A DNA stretch of 64,000 nt from Microtetraspora glauca (GTDB lineage: Bacteria; Actinomycetota; Actinomycetes; Streptomycetales; Streptomycetaceae). The DNA is taken from contig JOFO01000034.1 in assembly GCA_000721275.1 (NCBI GenBank), forward strand, positions 1 through 64,000. Reading direction: 5' to 3'. The notes under the pieces are model-generated. The model ran no database searches. It was not told the DNA's origin and worked only from the letters and a program-made list of their open reading frames with translations. The position numbers were made by a program, and so were the translations under genes. Positions 52,068 through 61,671 of this stretch are shown here, piece by piece; position 1 is the stretch's first letter; each line of letters starts with the position of its first letter.

Positions 52068-53201
52068 TCACATCTCGCCGAGGGTGACCTCCGCCTTGCG
52101 GGTCTCGCCGTCCCGCACGTACGTGACGGCCACCCGGTCGCCCGGCCTGCGGTCCGCCAGGGACTCCGCGAGCGAGGTGATCGTCGTGATGTCGTCGTCC
52201 GCGAGCCGGGTGATCACGTCGCCCGCCCGCAGCCCCGCGTCCGCCGCCGCGCCGCCCGCCTCGGCCTCCACGACGGCCACGCCGGCCGGCTCGTAGGAGT
52301 CGCCCAGGACCGTGCGCCCGGTGATGTCGAGGGCGGCCCGCCCCGAGTCGGTGACCTTCCCGTCCCGGATGATCTGGTCGGCGACCGTCCGCACCATCGA
52401 GGCGGGGATCGCGAAGCCGATGCCGGGCGCGGCGCCGCCGCCCATCGCCGGGTCGGAAGCGGCGAGCGTCGGGATGCCGATGACCTGGCCGTCCAGGTCG
52501 ACCAGCGCGCCCCCGCTGTTGCCGGGGTTGATCGCGGCCGACGTCTGCACCATGTTGCCGATGGTGGCGCCGGTGCCGCCGCCCGTGCGCCCCTCGCTGA
52601 CCGTGCGGCCGGTGGCCGAGACGATGCCCTGGGTGACGCTGCCGGACAGGCCCAGCGGCGACCCCATGGCCAGCACGATCTGCCCCATCTCGACCGCCGC
52701 CGAGTCGCCGAACCGGGCCGGCTTCAGCCCCTCGGGCACCGTCTCCAGCCGGATCACCGCCAGGTCCTGCTCCGGGTAGGCGGCCACCAGACGGGCCCCG
52801 ACGGGCTCCCCGCCGGTGGCGGCGGTGACCCGGAAGGCCCGCTCGTCGCCGACCACGTGCGCGTTGGTGACGATGTGCCCCTTGTCGTCGTACACCACCC
52901 CGGAGCCGAGGCTGTCCGCCGCGTCGATCTGCACGACCGACGGCAGGACGTCCTTGATCACGGCCTGGTAGTCGTCCTGGAGGTCGTTGGCGGCGCGCGG
53001 CGCGGCGGCCTGCGCGGTGGTCCGCTCGGGCGCGGAGGCCGTCCCGGGCTCCGCGGAGCAGCCGGCGGTCAGCGCGGCGGCGCAGACCCCGGCGGCGAGG
53101 GACAGGGCGGTGCGGCGGCGGACACGGGAGAACGGCGGCTGAGGGGTACGCGGGGTACGGGGGGCACGCGGAAGGCGCTGACGGGTGCGGGAGACATCCA
53201 T
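52068..53201 (-). CDS. HtrA/DegP-type serine protease (S1C) with PDZ domain
   Basis: The 377-residue product has an N-terminal cytoplasmic tail and a lipoprotein-type signal ending LTAGC (Cys48). The trypsin-like catalytic triad is complete: His115 (VTNAHVVGDE), Asp146 (EQDLAVIRL) and Ser229 (INPGNSGGALV). A C-terminal PDZ domain follows (about 283-377, with AAADAGLRAGDVITRL). HtrA proteases degrade or refold damaged proteins outside the membrane. The start is ATG 53201. Confidence 0.95.
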   Translation of the reverse strand: MDVSRTRQRLPRAPRTPRTPQPPFSRVRRRTALSLAAGVCAAALTAGCSAEPGTASAPERTTAQAAAPRAANDLQDDYQAVIKDVLPSVVQIDAADSLGSGVVYDDKGHIVTNAHVVGDERAFRVTAATGGEPVGARLVAAYPEQDLAVIRLETVPEGLKPARFGDSAAVEMGQIVLAMGSPLGLSGSVTQGIVSATGRTVSEGRTGGGTGATIGNMVQTSAAINPGNSGGALVDLDGQVIGIPTLAASDPAMGGGAAPGIGFAIPASMVRTVADQIIRDGKVTDSGRAALDITGRTVLGDSYEPAGVAVVEAEAGGAAADAGLRAGDVITRLADDDITTITSLAESLADRRPGDRVAVTYVRDGETRKAEVTLGEM

Positions 53202-53313
53202 GTCCGGAGTATCCGTTCCGCACCGTTCGCCCGTCCCGGTGGACGCCGCCGAACAGGCGTACTCCGCGCCGGACCGGGCAGGGGTACGGTCCGGGAGCAG
53301 GCGGTACGCGAAA

Positions 53314-53344
53314 GGGCCGGCGCGCCGTGTCGGCGCACCGGCCC
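53314..53344 (-). terminator. Terminator hairpin downstream of the methyltransferase gene
   Basis: GGGCCGGCGCGCCG at 53314-53327 pairs with CGGCGCACCGGCCC at 53331-53344 (one mismatch) around a 3-base loop, 21 bases past the methyltransferase stop. Confidence 0.75.
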
Positions 53345-53364
53345 CGGGCCGTGCGGCGGAGCCC

Positions 53365-54168
53365 TCAGCCCCGCACCCCGCACAGGTGCAGCAGCGCCGC
53401 CACCCGCCGGTACGGATCCGTCCGGCCCGCCCGCTCCTCGGCGGCCAGCAGCCGCTCCAGCTCCTCGGCGGCCGGCAGGCCCGCGTCCAGCGGGACGCCG
53501 TCCGTGAAGACCCGCACCCCGTACCAGGCGTGCAGCGGCGCCGCGATCCCCGCGAGCGTCGCCGTCAGCGCCTCCAGCCGGTCGGCCCGCACCTTCACGC
53601 CGTCGTCGTCCTGGTAGACGTCCGTGTCGAAGCCGGCCAGCGCGCCCGCCCAGTCCCCGGCGAGCCCCGGCCGCATGGCGAGGGCGTCGGCGTTCCGTAC
53701 CACCAGGGAGAGCAGGCCGCCGGGGGCCAGCATCCGGGCCAGGCCGGCGAGCAGCGCGTCCGGCTCGTCGGCGTACATCAGCACGCCGTGGCACAGCACC
53801 ACGTCGAAGCTGCCCGGCAGGAAGTGGACGCCGGTCTCGCGCCCGTCGCCCTCGATCAGCCGGACCCGCTCGCGGATCCCGGCCGGCTCGGTCGCCAGCG
53901 ACTCCCGGGCCGTCTTCAGCAGCTCGGGATCGGCCTCCAGGCCCGTGACCGTGTGGCCGGCCCGGGCCAGCCGCAGCGCCTGCGTGCCGGCCCCCATGCC
54001 CGCGTCGAGGATCCTCAGCCGCTGCCCCACCGGGTAGCGGGCGGTTATCTGCTCGTCGAGCTGCCGGGCGACGATCTCCTGCCGGATGGTGTCCCGCAGC
54101 CCGCCGTGACCGGCGGGCCAGTGGGCGACGGCGGGCAGCACGGAACCGCCCGTCCCCGGGGCGTCCAC
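53365..54168 (-). CDS. SAM-dependent methyltransferase
   Basis: The 267-residue product has the class I methyltransferase core: motif I RILDAGMGAGTQALRLARAG (Gly-rich SAM loop), motif II TVTGLEADPELL (acidic residue for ribose), motif IV FDVVLCHGVLMYADEP and a post-core LAPGGLLSLVV. Substrate unknown; the pattern resembles CmoM/UbiE-type enzymes. The start is GTG 54168; an upstream in-frame extension is possible because no strong ribosome binding site is visible. Confidence 0.9.
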   Translation of the reverse strand: MDAPGTGGSVLPAVAHWPAGHGGLRDTIRQEIVARQLDEQITARYPVGQRLRILDAGMGAGTQALRLARAGHTVTGLEADPELLKTARESLATEPAGIRERVRLIEGDGRETGVHFLPGSFDVVLCHGVLMYADEPDALLAGLARMLAPGGLLSLVVRNADALAMRPGLAGDWAGALAGFDTDVYQDDDGVKVRADRLEALTATLAGIAAPLHAWYGVRVFTDGVPLDAGLPAAEELERLLAAEERAGRTDPYRRVAALLHLCGVRG

Positions 54169-54206
54169 CCCGAAGGTGTGCCCGCCGGCGGCCGAGCCGT
54201 CCGCGC

Positions 54207-54809
54207 TCAGGGCCGCTCTCCGCGCTTGACCTGCGGCTTCGGGAGCCGCAGTCGGCGCATCTGGAGCGTGCGCATCAGGCCGTACGCGACCGCGCCGCGC
54301 TTGGGCGTGTCCGGGAAGCGCTCGTTGAGCTGCTTCCGCAGACGGAACCAGATGCCGATGGAGTCGATGATGATCAGCACGATCACGCCGAGCCAGAGCA
54401 GCAGCGAGATGTTCTGGAGCGACCGGTTCGCGTTGCCGAACAGCGAGAGCACCAGGATGACCACGGCCATCGGCAGGAAGTACTCGGCGATCGCGAACCG
54501 CGAGTCGACGAAGTCGCGCACGAAACGGCGCACCGGACCCTTGTCACGGGCCGGCAGATAACGCTCGTCACCGCTGTTCAGCGCCTCGCGCTGACGCGTC
54601 AGGTCGGCCCGCCGCGCCTCACGGGCGCGCTTGGCGGCCTCCTTGCGGTCGACGGGGACGGACTGCGCACGACGACGCTGCGACTGGGCCTCACTCCGCT
54701 TCGGGGTCGGGCGGCCCTTGGGGGCCTCGGGGTCGCGGGGCTGCTTGGAGAGGTCCGCCGTCACCTTCTCGGTGGGGGCCTTCTCTTCCTTCGAACGGCT
54801 ACGGAACAC
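54207..54809 (-). CDS. DUF3043 membrane protein
   Basis: The product (about 200 residues from GTG 54809) is basic and disordered in its first 90 residues (KAPTEKVTADLSKQPRDPEA and Arg/Lys-rich). Two membrane helices follow (about 117-135 and 141-159), then a basic C-terminal tail. DUF3043 is an actinobacterial family encoded next to pspA, as here, and is a candidate partner in membrane-stress handling. A longer in-frame start exists but conserved sequence begins at VFRSRSKEEK. Confidence 0.86.
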   Translation of the reverse strand: MFRSRSKEEKAPTEKVTADLSKQPRDPEAPKGRPTPKRSEAQSQRRRAQSVPVDRKEAAKRAREARRADLTRQREALNSGDERYLPARDKGPVRRFVRDFVDSRFAIAEYFLPMAVVILVLSLFGNANRSLQNISLLLWLGVIVLIIIDSIGIWFRLRKQLNERFPDTPKRGAVAYGLMRTLQMRRLRLPKPQVKRGERP

Positions 54810-55138
54810 AAAACCCAAGGGTACGGGGTGGGAGGCATGGAACCCCAGTCCGGGAGGGAACGATCCGCTCACAGCCGGCGTCGTAGCCGGTGACGCACAC
54901 GAGGACGCACCGGGGTCCGGCACCGGATCCGGGGGGAACGAGCAGGGGCGGGCGGGTCGCCGCCAGGGGTCTCCCGGAGATCCGTCTACTCCTCCCGCCG
55001 GATGAGGGACCGCCCGCAGTCGTCCTTGGGGAGGAGCGCATCGGGCTCCGAACAGTGCGGTAATGGAGGCAGGGACCGTAGTGTGGATCCTGACGAAGAG
55101 CTGGTGCCAAGTCCGTCAGAAGGGGGCGCGCGAAGCCC
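54810..55138 (+). other. Divergent promoter region of DUF3043 gene and pspA
   Basis: A 329-base stretch without a supported gene. It should carry the pspA promoter and the leftward DUF3043 promoter. I see short GTCCGG/CCGGAT-type inverted motifs but no assignable operator. Confidence 0.45.
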
Positions 55139-55936
55139 ATGAGCGGTGTCATGAAGCGTATGGGGATGATCTTCCGCGCGAAGGCGAACAAAGCCCTTGA
55201 CCGGGCCGAGGACCCGCGCGAGACCCTCGATTACTCCTACCAGAAGCAGCTGGAGCTGCTGCAGAAGGTCCGCCGGGGCGTCGCCGACGTCGCGACCTCC
55301 CGCAAGCGGCTCGAACTCCAGCTGAACCAGCTGCAGGGCCAGTCCGCCAAGCTGGAGGACCAGGGCCGCAAGGCGCTGGCGCTCGGCCGCGAGGACCTCG
55401 CCCGCGAGGCGCTGTCCCGCAGGGCCGCGCTCCAGCAGCAGGTCAGCGACCTGGAGGTGCAGCACCAGACCCTGCAGGGCGAGGAGGAGAAGCTGACGCT
55501 CGCCGCGCAGCGGCTCCAGGCCAAGGTCGACGCCTTCCGCACCAAGAAGGAGACCATCAAGGCCACGTACACGGCCGCCCAGGCCCAGACCCGGATCGCC
55601 GAGTCCTTCTCCGGCATCTCCGAGGAGATGAGCGACGTCGGCCTCGCCATTCAGCGGGCCGAGGACAAGACCGCCCAGCTCCAGGCCCGGGCCGGCGCCA
55701 TCGACGAACTCCTCGCCTCCGGCGCGCTCGACGACCAGTCGGGCCTCGCCAAGGACGACATCCAGGCCGAGCTGGACCGCCTCTCCGGCGGCACCGACGT
55801 CGAGCTGGAGCTCCAGCGGATGAAGGCCGAACTGGCCGGCGGACCCTCCGCGCAGCAGCAGGCCATTGAGGGCGGTGCGGCGGGCGGCCACCAGCAGCAC
55901 CAGCAGCAGTCCCACCCCCGCTTCGACAAGCAGTAG
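55139..55936 (+). CDS. pspA: Phage shock protein A (PspA/IM30 family)
   Basis: The 265-residue product is almost entirely coiled coil (e.g. LELLQKVRRGVADVATSRKR, EEEKLTLAAQRLQAKV) with an amphipathic N-terminus MSGVMKRMGMIFRAKANKAL and a low-complexity Gln/His-rich tail. PspA polymerises on damaged membranes and protects the proton gradient; in Streptomyces pspA is stress-induced. It is followed after 16 bases by pspAA and then by a two-component system. Cytoplasmic, peripheral membrane. Confidence 0.97.
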   Translation: MSGVMKRMGMIFRAKANKALDRAEDPRETLDYSYQKQLELLQKVRRGVADVATSRKRLELQLNQLQGQSAKLEDQGRKALALGREDLAREALSRRAALQQQVSDLEVQHQTLQGEEEKLTLAAQRLQAKVDAFRTKKETIKATYTAAQAQTRIAESFSGISEEMSDVGLAIQRAEDKTAQLQARAGAIDELLASGALDDQSGLAKDDIQAELDRLSGGTDVELELQRMKAELAGGPSAQQQAIEGGAAGGHQQHQQQSHPRFDKQ

Positions 55937-55952
55937 AGGCAAGGACGGCGTC

Positions 55953-56231
55953 ATGATCGTACGGATCATGGGGGAGGGCCAGCGCGAGCTGGCCGACAGC
56001 CACTTCGCCGAGCTGAACGCGCTCGACGACGAGCTGCTGAAGGAGATGCGGTCCGGCGACGAGGAAGGCTTCCGGCGCACGCTGGCGGCCCTCCTCGACG
56101 CCGTCCGCCGTCTGGGCAGCCCCCTCCCGGACGACGCCCTGGAACCCTCGGAGCTCATCCTCCCGTCCCCGGACGCGTCCCTCGCCGAGGTCCGGGACAT
56201 GCTGTCCGACGACGGCCTCATCCCGGGCTGA
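55953..56231 (+). CDS. pspAA: PspA-associated protein PspAA
   Basis: The 92-residue product (ATG 55953) starts MIVRIMGEGQRELADSHFAE and matches the PspAA family, which occurs directly downstream of actinobacterial pspA. It is helical and acidic (LDDELLKEMRSGDEEGFRRT), with a C-terminal LPSPDASLAEVRDMLSDDGL. Presumed to bind or control PspA. Small spacing indicates co-transcription with pspA. Confidence 0.92.
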   Translation: MIVRIMGEGQRELADSHFAELNALDDELLKEMRSGDEEGFRRTLAALLDAVRRLGSPLPDDALEPSELILPSPDASLAEVRDMLSDDGLIPG

Positions 56232-56363
56232 CGCGGCCGGCCGCCGCGGGACGGCGCCCTCACCGGCGCCGGAGCACCAGCCCGCCGCGGCCCCTCGGCA
56301 CACCGGTCCTCGTGCGGGACGGCGCCGTTTCCCGGCCCGTCCCGTACGACGTACCGTTTCGGC

Positions 56364-57629
56364 GTGACCCGCACAGGAGACGCGCCCCCCGCCCCGGCCG
56401 GCATCGCCACCCGCCTGTGCGAGAGGTTCCGCGACCACCCCCTCGCCTTCGACACCGGCCTCGCCCTCGCCGTCCTCCTGGCGATGATCGCCGCCTCCTT
56501 CACCGACCCCCACGGCAGCGTCACCGGCCCCACCTTCGGCGACCGCGCCCCCACGCTCACCGGCGTCGCCATGATGACCGCCGCCGCCGTCGCCCTCGTC
56601 TTCCGCCGCCGCCGGCCCTTCGTCGTCCTCGCCTTCACCGGCTCCCTGAGCCTGGTCGAACTGCTCGGCGAGACCCGCCCCGCGCCGCTCGCCATCAGCG
56701 CCGTCGTCGCCCTCTACACCGTCGCCTCCCGCACCGACCGCCCCACCACCTGGCGGGTCGGCCTCGCCACCATGACCGTGCTGGCCGTCGCCGCCATGGC
56801 CTTCGGCCCCACCCCCTGGTACGCCCAGGAGAACCTCGGGGTCTTCGCCTGGACCGGCATGGCCGCCGCCGCCGGCGACGCCGTCCGCAGCCGCCGCGCC
56901 TTCGTGGACGCCATCCGGGAGCGCGCCGAACGCGCCGAGCGGACCCGCGAGGAGGAGGCCCGCCGCCGCGTCGCGGAGGAACGGCTCCGGATCGCCCGCG
57001 ACCTCCACGACGTCGTCGCCCACCACATCGCCCTCGTCAACGTGCAGGCCGGAGTCGCCGCCCACGTCATGGAGAAGCGCCCCGACCAGGCGAAGGAGGC
57101 CCTGGCGCACGTCCGGGAGGCCAGCCGCTCCGCCCTCGACGAGCTGCGCGCCACCGTCGGCCTGCTCCGCCAGTCCGGCGACCCGGCGGCCCCCACCGAA
57201 CCCGTCTCCGGCCTCGCGGTCCTCGACAACCTCCTCGACGGCTTCCGCAAGGCGGGCCTGCCCGTGTCGCTGGCCCGCGCGGACGGTGGCCGGCAGCTCC
57301 CGGCGGCCGTGGACATGGCCGCGTACCGGATCGTCCAGGAGGCCCTCACCAACGTCCGGAAGCACGCCGGACCGGACGCCCGCGCCGAGGTCAGCATCGT
57401 CGTCGTGGGCCGTACGGTCGAGGTCACCGTCCTCGACGACGGCACCCCGCCCGCCGGGCCGCCCCCCGAGCCCTCCGGCGGTCACGGCCTGCTCGGCATG
57501 CGCGAGCGGGTCACCGCCCTCGGCGGCACCCTCACCGCCGCCCCCCGGTACGGCGGCGGCTTCCGCGTCCAGGCGATACTGCCCCTGACACCGGAGACCG
57601 CCCGGGAGCCGGGGGAGGACGACCGATGA
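56364..57629 (+). CDS. NarL-type sensor histidine kinase
   Basis: The 421-residue product has about four or five membrane helices in residues 27-175. A HisKA_3 dimerisation domain follows with the phospho-acceptor His in RIARDLHDVVAHHIALV (His215), and a HATPase domain ending GGHGLLGMRERVTALGGTLT and GGGFRVQAILP. The short linker lacks obvious ligand domains, so sensing is probably within or near the membrane. It overlaps the response-regulator gene by four bases (ATGA). Confidence 0.95.
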   Translation: MTRTGDAPPAPAGIATRLCERFRDHPLAFDTGLALAVLLAMIAASFTDPHGSVTGPTFGDRAPTLTGVAMMTAAAVALVFRRRRPFVVLAFTGSLSLVELLGETRPAPLAISAVVALYTVASRTDRPTTWRVGLATMTVLAVAAMAFGPTPWYAQENLGVFAWTGMAAAAGDAVRSRRAFVDAIRERAERAERTREEEARRRVAEERLRIARDLHDVVAHHIALVNVQAGVAAHVMEKRPDQAKEALAHVREASRSALDELRATVGLLRQSGDPAAPTEPVSGLAVLDNLLDGFRKAGLPVSLARADGGRQLPAAVDMAAYRIVQEALTNVRKHAGPDARAEVSIVVVGRTVEVTVLDDGTPPAGPPPEPSGGHGLLGMRERVTALGGTLTAAPRYGGGFRVQAILPLTPETAREPGEDDR

Positions 57630-58312
57630 CGATCCGCGTGCTGCTCGCCGACGACCAGGCCCTGCTGCGCAGCGCCTTCCGGGTCCTGGTGGACTCCGAG
57701 CCCGACATGGAGGTCGTCGGCGAGGCCGCCGACGGCGCCCAGGCCGCCGCCCTCGCCCGCGCCGAGCGGCCGGACGTCGTCCTCATGGACATCCGGATGC
57801 CCGGCACCGACGGCCTCGCCGCCACCCGCGCGATCACCGCCGACCCCGAGCTCGCCGGGGTCCGGATCGTCATGCTCACCACCTTCGAGATCGACGAGTA
57901 CGTGGTCGAGTCGCTGCGCGCCGGCGCCTCCGGCTTCCTCGGCAAGGGCGCCGAACCGGAGGAGCTGCTGGGCGCGATCCGGATCGCGCACGCCGGCGAG
58001 GCGCTGCTCTCCCCGGCCGCCACCAAGGGCCTGATCGCCACCTTTCTCGCCCAGAGCGCCCCCGGCCCGGCCGGCGCCGGGAGCCGGGTGGACGCCGGAC
58101 GGCTCTCCGCGCTCACCGCCCGGGAGCGGGAGGTGCTGGTCCTGGTCGGCGGCGGCCTCTCCAACGACGAGATCGCCGAACGGCTCGACGTCAGCCCGCT
58201 CACCGTGAAGACGCACGTCAACCGCACCATGGCCAAGCTGGGCGCCCGCGACCGCGCCCAGCTGGTGGTCACCGCGTACGAGACGGGACTGGTACGCCCG
58301 AGGGGGGAGTGA
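57626..58312 (+). CDS. NarL/LuxR-type response regulator
   Basis: The 228-residue product has a receiver domain (acidic pocket LLADDQALLR; phospho-Asp55 in VVLMDIRMPGTDG; conserved Thr/Lys in MLTTFEID and GFLGKGAEPEELL). The LuxR helix-turn-helix is TAREREVLVLVGGGLSNDEIAERLDVSPLTVKTHVNR. It is coupled to the histidine kinase and upstream of an RND transporter, so it is a likely activator or repressor of that transporter. Confidence 0.97.
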   Translation: MTIRVLLADDQALLRSAFRVLVDSEPDMEVVGEAADGAQAAALARAERPDVVLMDIRMPGTDGLAATRAITADPELAGVRIVMLTTFEIDEYVVESLRAGASGFLGKGAEPEELLGAIRIAHAGEALLSPAATKGLIATFLAQSAPGPAGAGSRVDAGRLSALTAREREVLVLVGGGLSNDEIAERLDVSPLTVKTHVNRTMAKLGARDRAQLVVTAYETGLVRPRGE

Positions 58313-58472
58313 CCGCGCGCGGCGGCGTACTGCGGACGCGGTACGCGGCGGGCGGGAAGTGCGCCTGAGGGCCGAAGATTTCCGGCCGGGTGTGGCCGAA
58401 GGTAAGGGGAGGGGGGCGCTCTGGCTGCCCGCCGCCTGCCGACGAGTACGCCACGGAAGAGAGACCGACCCC

Positions 58473-61400
58473 ATGTCCTGGCTGTCCAGATTCAGCCTCG
58501 CGCAACGGGCCCTGATCGGGCTGATGTCCCTTGTCGCCGTCGTCTTCGGACTGATCGCGATACCCCAGCTGAAGCAGCAGCTGTTCCCGTCGATCGAGCT
58601 GCCCATGGTCTCGGTCATCGCCCCGTACCAGGGCGCCTCTCCCGACGTGGTCGAGAAGCAGGTCGTCGAGCCGCTGGAGAACAACCTCAAGGCCGTCGAC
58701 GGCCTCAAGGGCATCACGTCGACCGCCTCCGAGGGCAGCGCCGTCATCATGGCCTCCTTCGACTACGGCGACGAGTCCACGAAGCAGCTGGTCGCCGACG
58801 TCCAGCAGGCCGTCAACCGGGCCCGGGCGCTGCTGCCGGAGTCGGTCGACCCGCAGGTCGTGGCGGGCTCCACCGACGACATCCCGACCGTCGTCCTCGC
58901 CGCCACCTCCGACCGGGACCAGCAGGCGCTCGCCGACCAGCTGGAGCGGACCGTCGTGCCCGCCCTGGAGGACATCGACGGCGTCGGGCAGGTCAGCGTC
59001 GACGGCGTCCAGGACCTCCAGGTCTCCGTCACACCCGACCCGCGCAAGCTCGCCGCGGCCGGCCTGACCACGGCGGACCTCGCCCGGACCCTCCAGGCCG
59101 GCGGCGCCGCCATGCCCGCCGGCTCCTTCTCCGAGGCGGGCAAGAGCCGCACCGTCCAGGTCGGCGGCGGCTACACCTCGCTCCAGCAGATCCAGGACCT
59201 GCGGATCAAGCCCGCCAAGGGCAAGGCGGTCCGGCTGGCCGACGTGGCCGCGGTGCAGCAGGAGGAGTCCGCCCGGGTCTCGCTGACCCGCACCAACGGC
59301 AAGCCGAGCCTCGCCGTCATGGCCACCATGGACAAGGACGGCAGCGCCGTCGCCATCTCCGAGGCCGTCGAGAAGAAGCTGCCCGAGCTGCGGAAGCAGC
59401 TGGGCGCCGGCGCCGACCTGACTGTCGTCTCCGACCAGGGCCCGGCCGTCGCCAAGTCGATCTCCGGCCTCACCACCGAGGGCGCCCTCGGCCTCGTCAT
59501 GGCCGTCCTGGTGATCCTGGTCTTCCTCGCCTCGATCCGCTCGACCCTGGTCACCGCGGTCTCCATCCCGCTCTCGGTGGTCCTCGCGCTGATCGTGCTG
59601 TGGACCCGCGACCTCTCCCTCAACGTGCTGACGCTCGGCGCGCTCACCATCGCCATCGGCCGGGTCGTCGACGACTCGATCGTGGTCCTGGAGAACATCA
59701 AGCGCCACCTCGGCTACGGCGAGGACCGCCAGTCCGCGATCATCACGGCGGTCAAGGAGGTGGCCGGCGCGGTCACCTCGTCCACCCTCACCACCGTCGC
59801 CGTCTTCCTGCCGATCGGTCTCGTCGGCGGCATGGTCGGCGAGCTGTTCGGCTCCTTCAGCCTCACCGTGACGGCCGCCCTGCTGGCGTCGCTGCTGGTG
59901 TCGTTGACGGTCGTCCCGGTGCTCTCGTACTGGTTCCTCCGCGCGCCCAAGGGCACCTCGGAGGACCCGGACGAGGCCCGCAGGGCCGCCGAGGAGAAGG
60001 AGGCGAAGAGCCGCCTCCAGCGCGCGTACGTGCCGGTGCTGCGGTTCGCCACCCGCCGCCGCCTCACCAGCGTGGCCCTCGCCCTCGTGGTGCTCGCCGT
60101 CACCTTCGGCATGGTGCCGCTGATGAAGACCAACTTCTTCGACCAGGGCGACCAGCCGGTGCTGACGGTCAAGCAGAAGCTGGCGCCGGGCACCTCCCTG
60201 GACGCCTCCGACGCGGCCGCGAAGAAGATCGAGAAGGTCCTCGCGGAGACCGACGGCGTCAAGGACTACCAGGTCACCGTCGGCTCCTCCGGCTTCATGG
60301 CCGCCTTCGGCGGCGGCACCGGCGCCAACCAGGCGTCCTTCCAGGTCACCCTGGAGGAGTCCGCCTCGTACGAGAAGACCCGCGACGCCCTGGAGTCGGC
60401 CCTCGGGAAGCTCGACGGGGTCGGCGACACCTCGATCGCGGCCGGCGACGGCTTCGCGAGCCAGGACCTGAGCGTCATCGTGAAGGCCGGCGACCGCGAG
60501 CTGCTCCAGCGGGCGTCCGAGCAGGTGCGGAAGGCGGTCGCGGAGCTGAAGGACGTCACCGACGTCCAGAGCGACCTCTCCCAGTCGGTGCCGCGGGTCT
60601 CCGTGACGGCGAACGCGAAGGCGGCCGACGCCGGCTTCGACACCACCACCCTCGGCATGGTCGTCGCCCAGGCCGTCCGCGGCACCCCGGCCGGCAAGGC
60701 GACCCTGGACGACGCCGAGCGGGACGTCCTCATCACCTCGGCCGCCCCGGTCACCACCCTCGCCGAGCTGAAGGCGCTGCCGCTCGGCCCGGTGAGGCTC
60801 GGCGACATCGCCACCGTGGAACTGGTCCCCGGCCCGGTCTCCATGACCCGGATCGACGGCGCCCGCGCGGCGACGATCACCGCCAAGCCGACCACGGACA
60901 ACACCGGCGCCGTCGGCACCGCGCTCCAGGCGAAGCTCGACGGGCTCGACCTGCCCGAGGGCGCGTCCGCCACCGTCGGCGGCGTGTCCGAGGACCAGAA
61001 CGAGGCGTTCGTCAACCTCGGCCTGGCGATGCTCGCGGCCGTCGCGATCGTCTTCATGCTGCTGGTCGCGACCTTCCGGTCGCTGGTCCAGCCGCTGATC
61101 CTGCTGGTCTCCATCCCGTTCGCCGCCACCGGCGCCATCGGCCTGCTGGTCGTCACCGGCACCGCGATGGGCGTCCCGGCGATGATCGGCATGCTGATGC
61201 TCATCGGCATCGTGGTGACCAACGCGATCGTCCTGATCGACCTGATCAACCAGTACCGGGCGCAGGGGTACGGCGTCGTCGAGGCCGTGATCGAGGGCGG
61301 CCGGCACCGGCTCCGCCCGATCCTCATGACCGCCCTGGCGACGGTCTTCGCCCTGCTGCCGATGGCCCTCGGCATCACCGGCGAGGGCGGCTTCATCGCC

Positions 61401-61607
61401 CAGCCGCTCGCCGTGGTGGTGATCGGCGGCCTGATCACCTCGACCCTGCTGACCCTCCTCCTCGTCCCGACGCTCTACGCGATGGTCGAGCTCCGCAAGG
61501 AGCGCCGCGCGGCGAAGAAGGCGGCGAAGAAGGCGGCGAAGGGGGAGCCGGCGGAGGGCGGCGACGCCCAGGTCCCGCCGCAGCAGAAGGAGACGGTGAA
61601 GGCGTAG
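58473..61607 (+). CDS. HAE1-type RND efflux transporter
   Basis: The 1044-residue product has the AcrB/HAE1 layout: an N-terminal helix after MSWLSRFSLAQRALIGLMSL, a large periplasm-type domain, six helices, a second soluble domain and six more helices. The proton-relay motif is present in GRVVDDSIVVLENIKRHLGY (Asp-Asp pair in TM4). Other RND landmarks are PSIELPMVSV near the start and MTALATVFALLPMALGITGE near the end. In a bacterium lacking an outer membrane it exports lipids, drugs or peptidoglycan-linked compounds directly. No MFP or outer-membrane partner is encoded here. Start ATG 58473. Confidence 0.95.
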   Translation: MSWLSRFSLAQRALIGLMSLVAVVFGLIAIPQLKQQLFPSIELPMVSVIAPYQGASPDVVEKQVVEPLENNLKAVDGLKGITSTASEGSAVIMASFDYGDESTKQLVADVQQAVNRARALLPESVDPQVVAGSTDDIPTVVLAATSDRDQQALADQLERTVVPALEDIDGVGQVSVDGVQDLQVSVTPDPRKLAAAGLTTADLARTLQAGGAAMPAGSFSEAGKSRTVQVGGGYTSLQQIQDLRIKPAKGKAVRLADVAAVQQEESARVSLTRTNGKPSLAVMATMDKDGSAVAISEAVEKKLPELRKQLGAGADLTVVSDQGPAVAKSISGLTTEGALGLVMAVLVILVFLASIRSTLVTAVSIPLSVVLALIVLWTRDLSLNVLTLGALTIAIGRVVDDSIVVLENIKRHLGYGEDRQSAIITAVKEVAGAVTSSTLTTVAVFLPIGLVGGMVGELFGSFSLTVTAALLASLLVSLTVVPVLSYWFLRAPKGTSEDPDEARRAAEEKEAKSRLQRAYVPVLRFATRRRLTSVALALVVLAVTFGMVPLMKTNFFDQGDQPVLTVKQKLAPGTSLDASDAAAKKIEKVLAETDGVKDYQVTVGSSGFMAAFGGGTGANQASFQVTLEESASYEKTRDALESALGKLDGVGDTSIAAGDGFASQDLSVIVKAGDRELLQRASEQVRKAVAELKDVTDVQSDLSQSVPRVSVTANAKAADAGFDTTTLGMVVAQAVRGTPAGKATLDDAERDVLITSAAPVTTLAELKALPLGPVRLGDIATVELVPGPVSMTRIDGARAATITAKPTTDNTGAVGTALQAKLDGLDLPEGASATVGGVSEDQNEAFVNLGLAMLAAVAIVFMLLVATFRSLVQPLILLVSIPFAATGAIGLLVVTGTAMGVPAMIGMLMLIGIVVTNAIVLIDLINQYRAQGYGVVEAVIEGGRHRLRPILMTALATVFALLPMALGITGEGGFIAQPLAVVVIGGLITSTLLTLLLVPTLYAMVELRKERRAAKKAAKKAAKGEPAEGGDAQVPPQQKETVKA

Positions 61608-61614
61608 CACGACG

Positions 61615-61648
61615 AAGGGGCGCCCCGCGAGTCCGCGGGGCGCCCCTT
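61615..61648. terminator. Bidirectional terminator hairpin
   Basis: A perfect 15-bp stem (61615-61629/61634-61648) with AGTC loop and AA/TT ends lies between the convergent RND and nadA genes. Confidence 0.9.
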
Positions 61649-61671
61649 CCGCCGTACCGGTCGGAGAACCG

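Noticed and set aside
58269-61610. A leftward frame of 1113 codons opposite the RND gene
   Set aside because: It is a shadow of the RND transporter, with low-complexity Arg/Gly/Asp composition and no domain.
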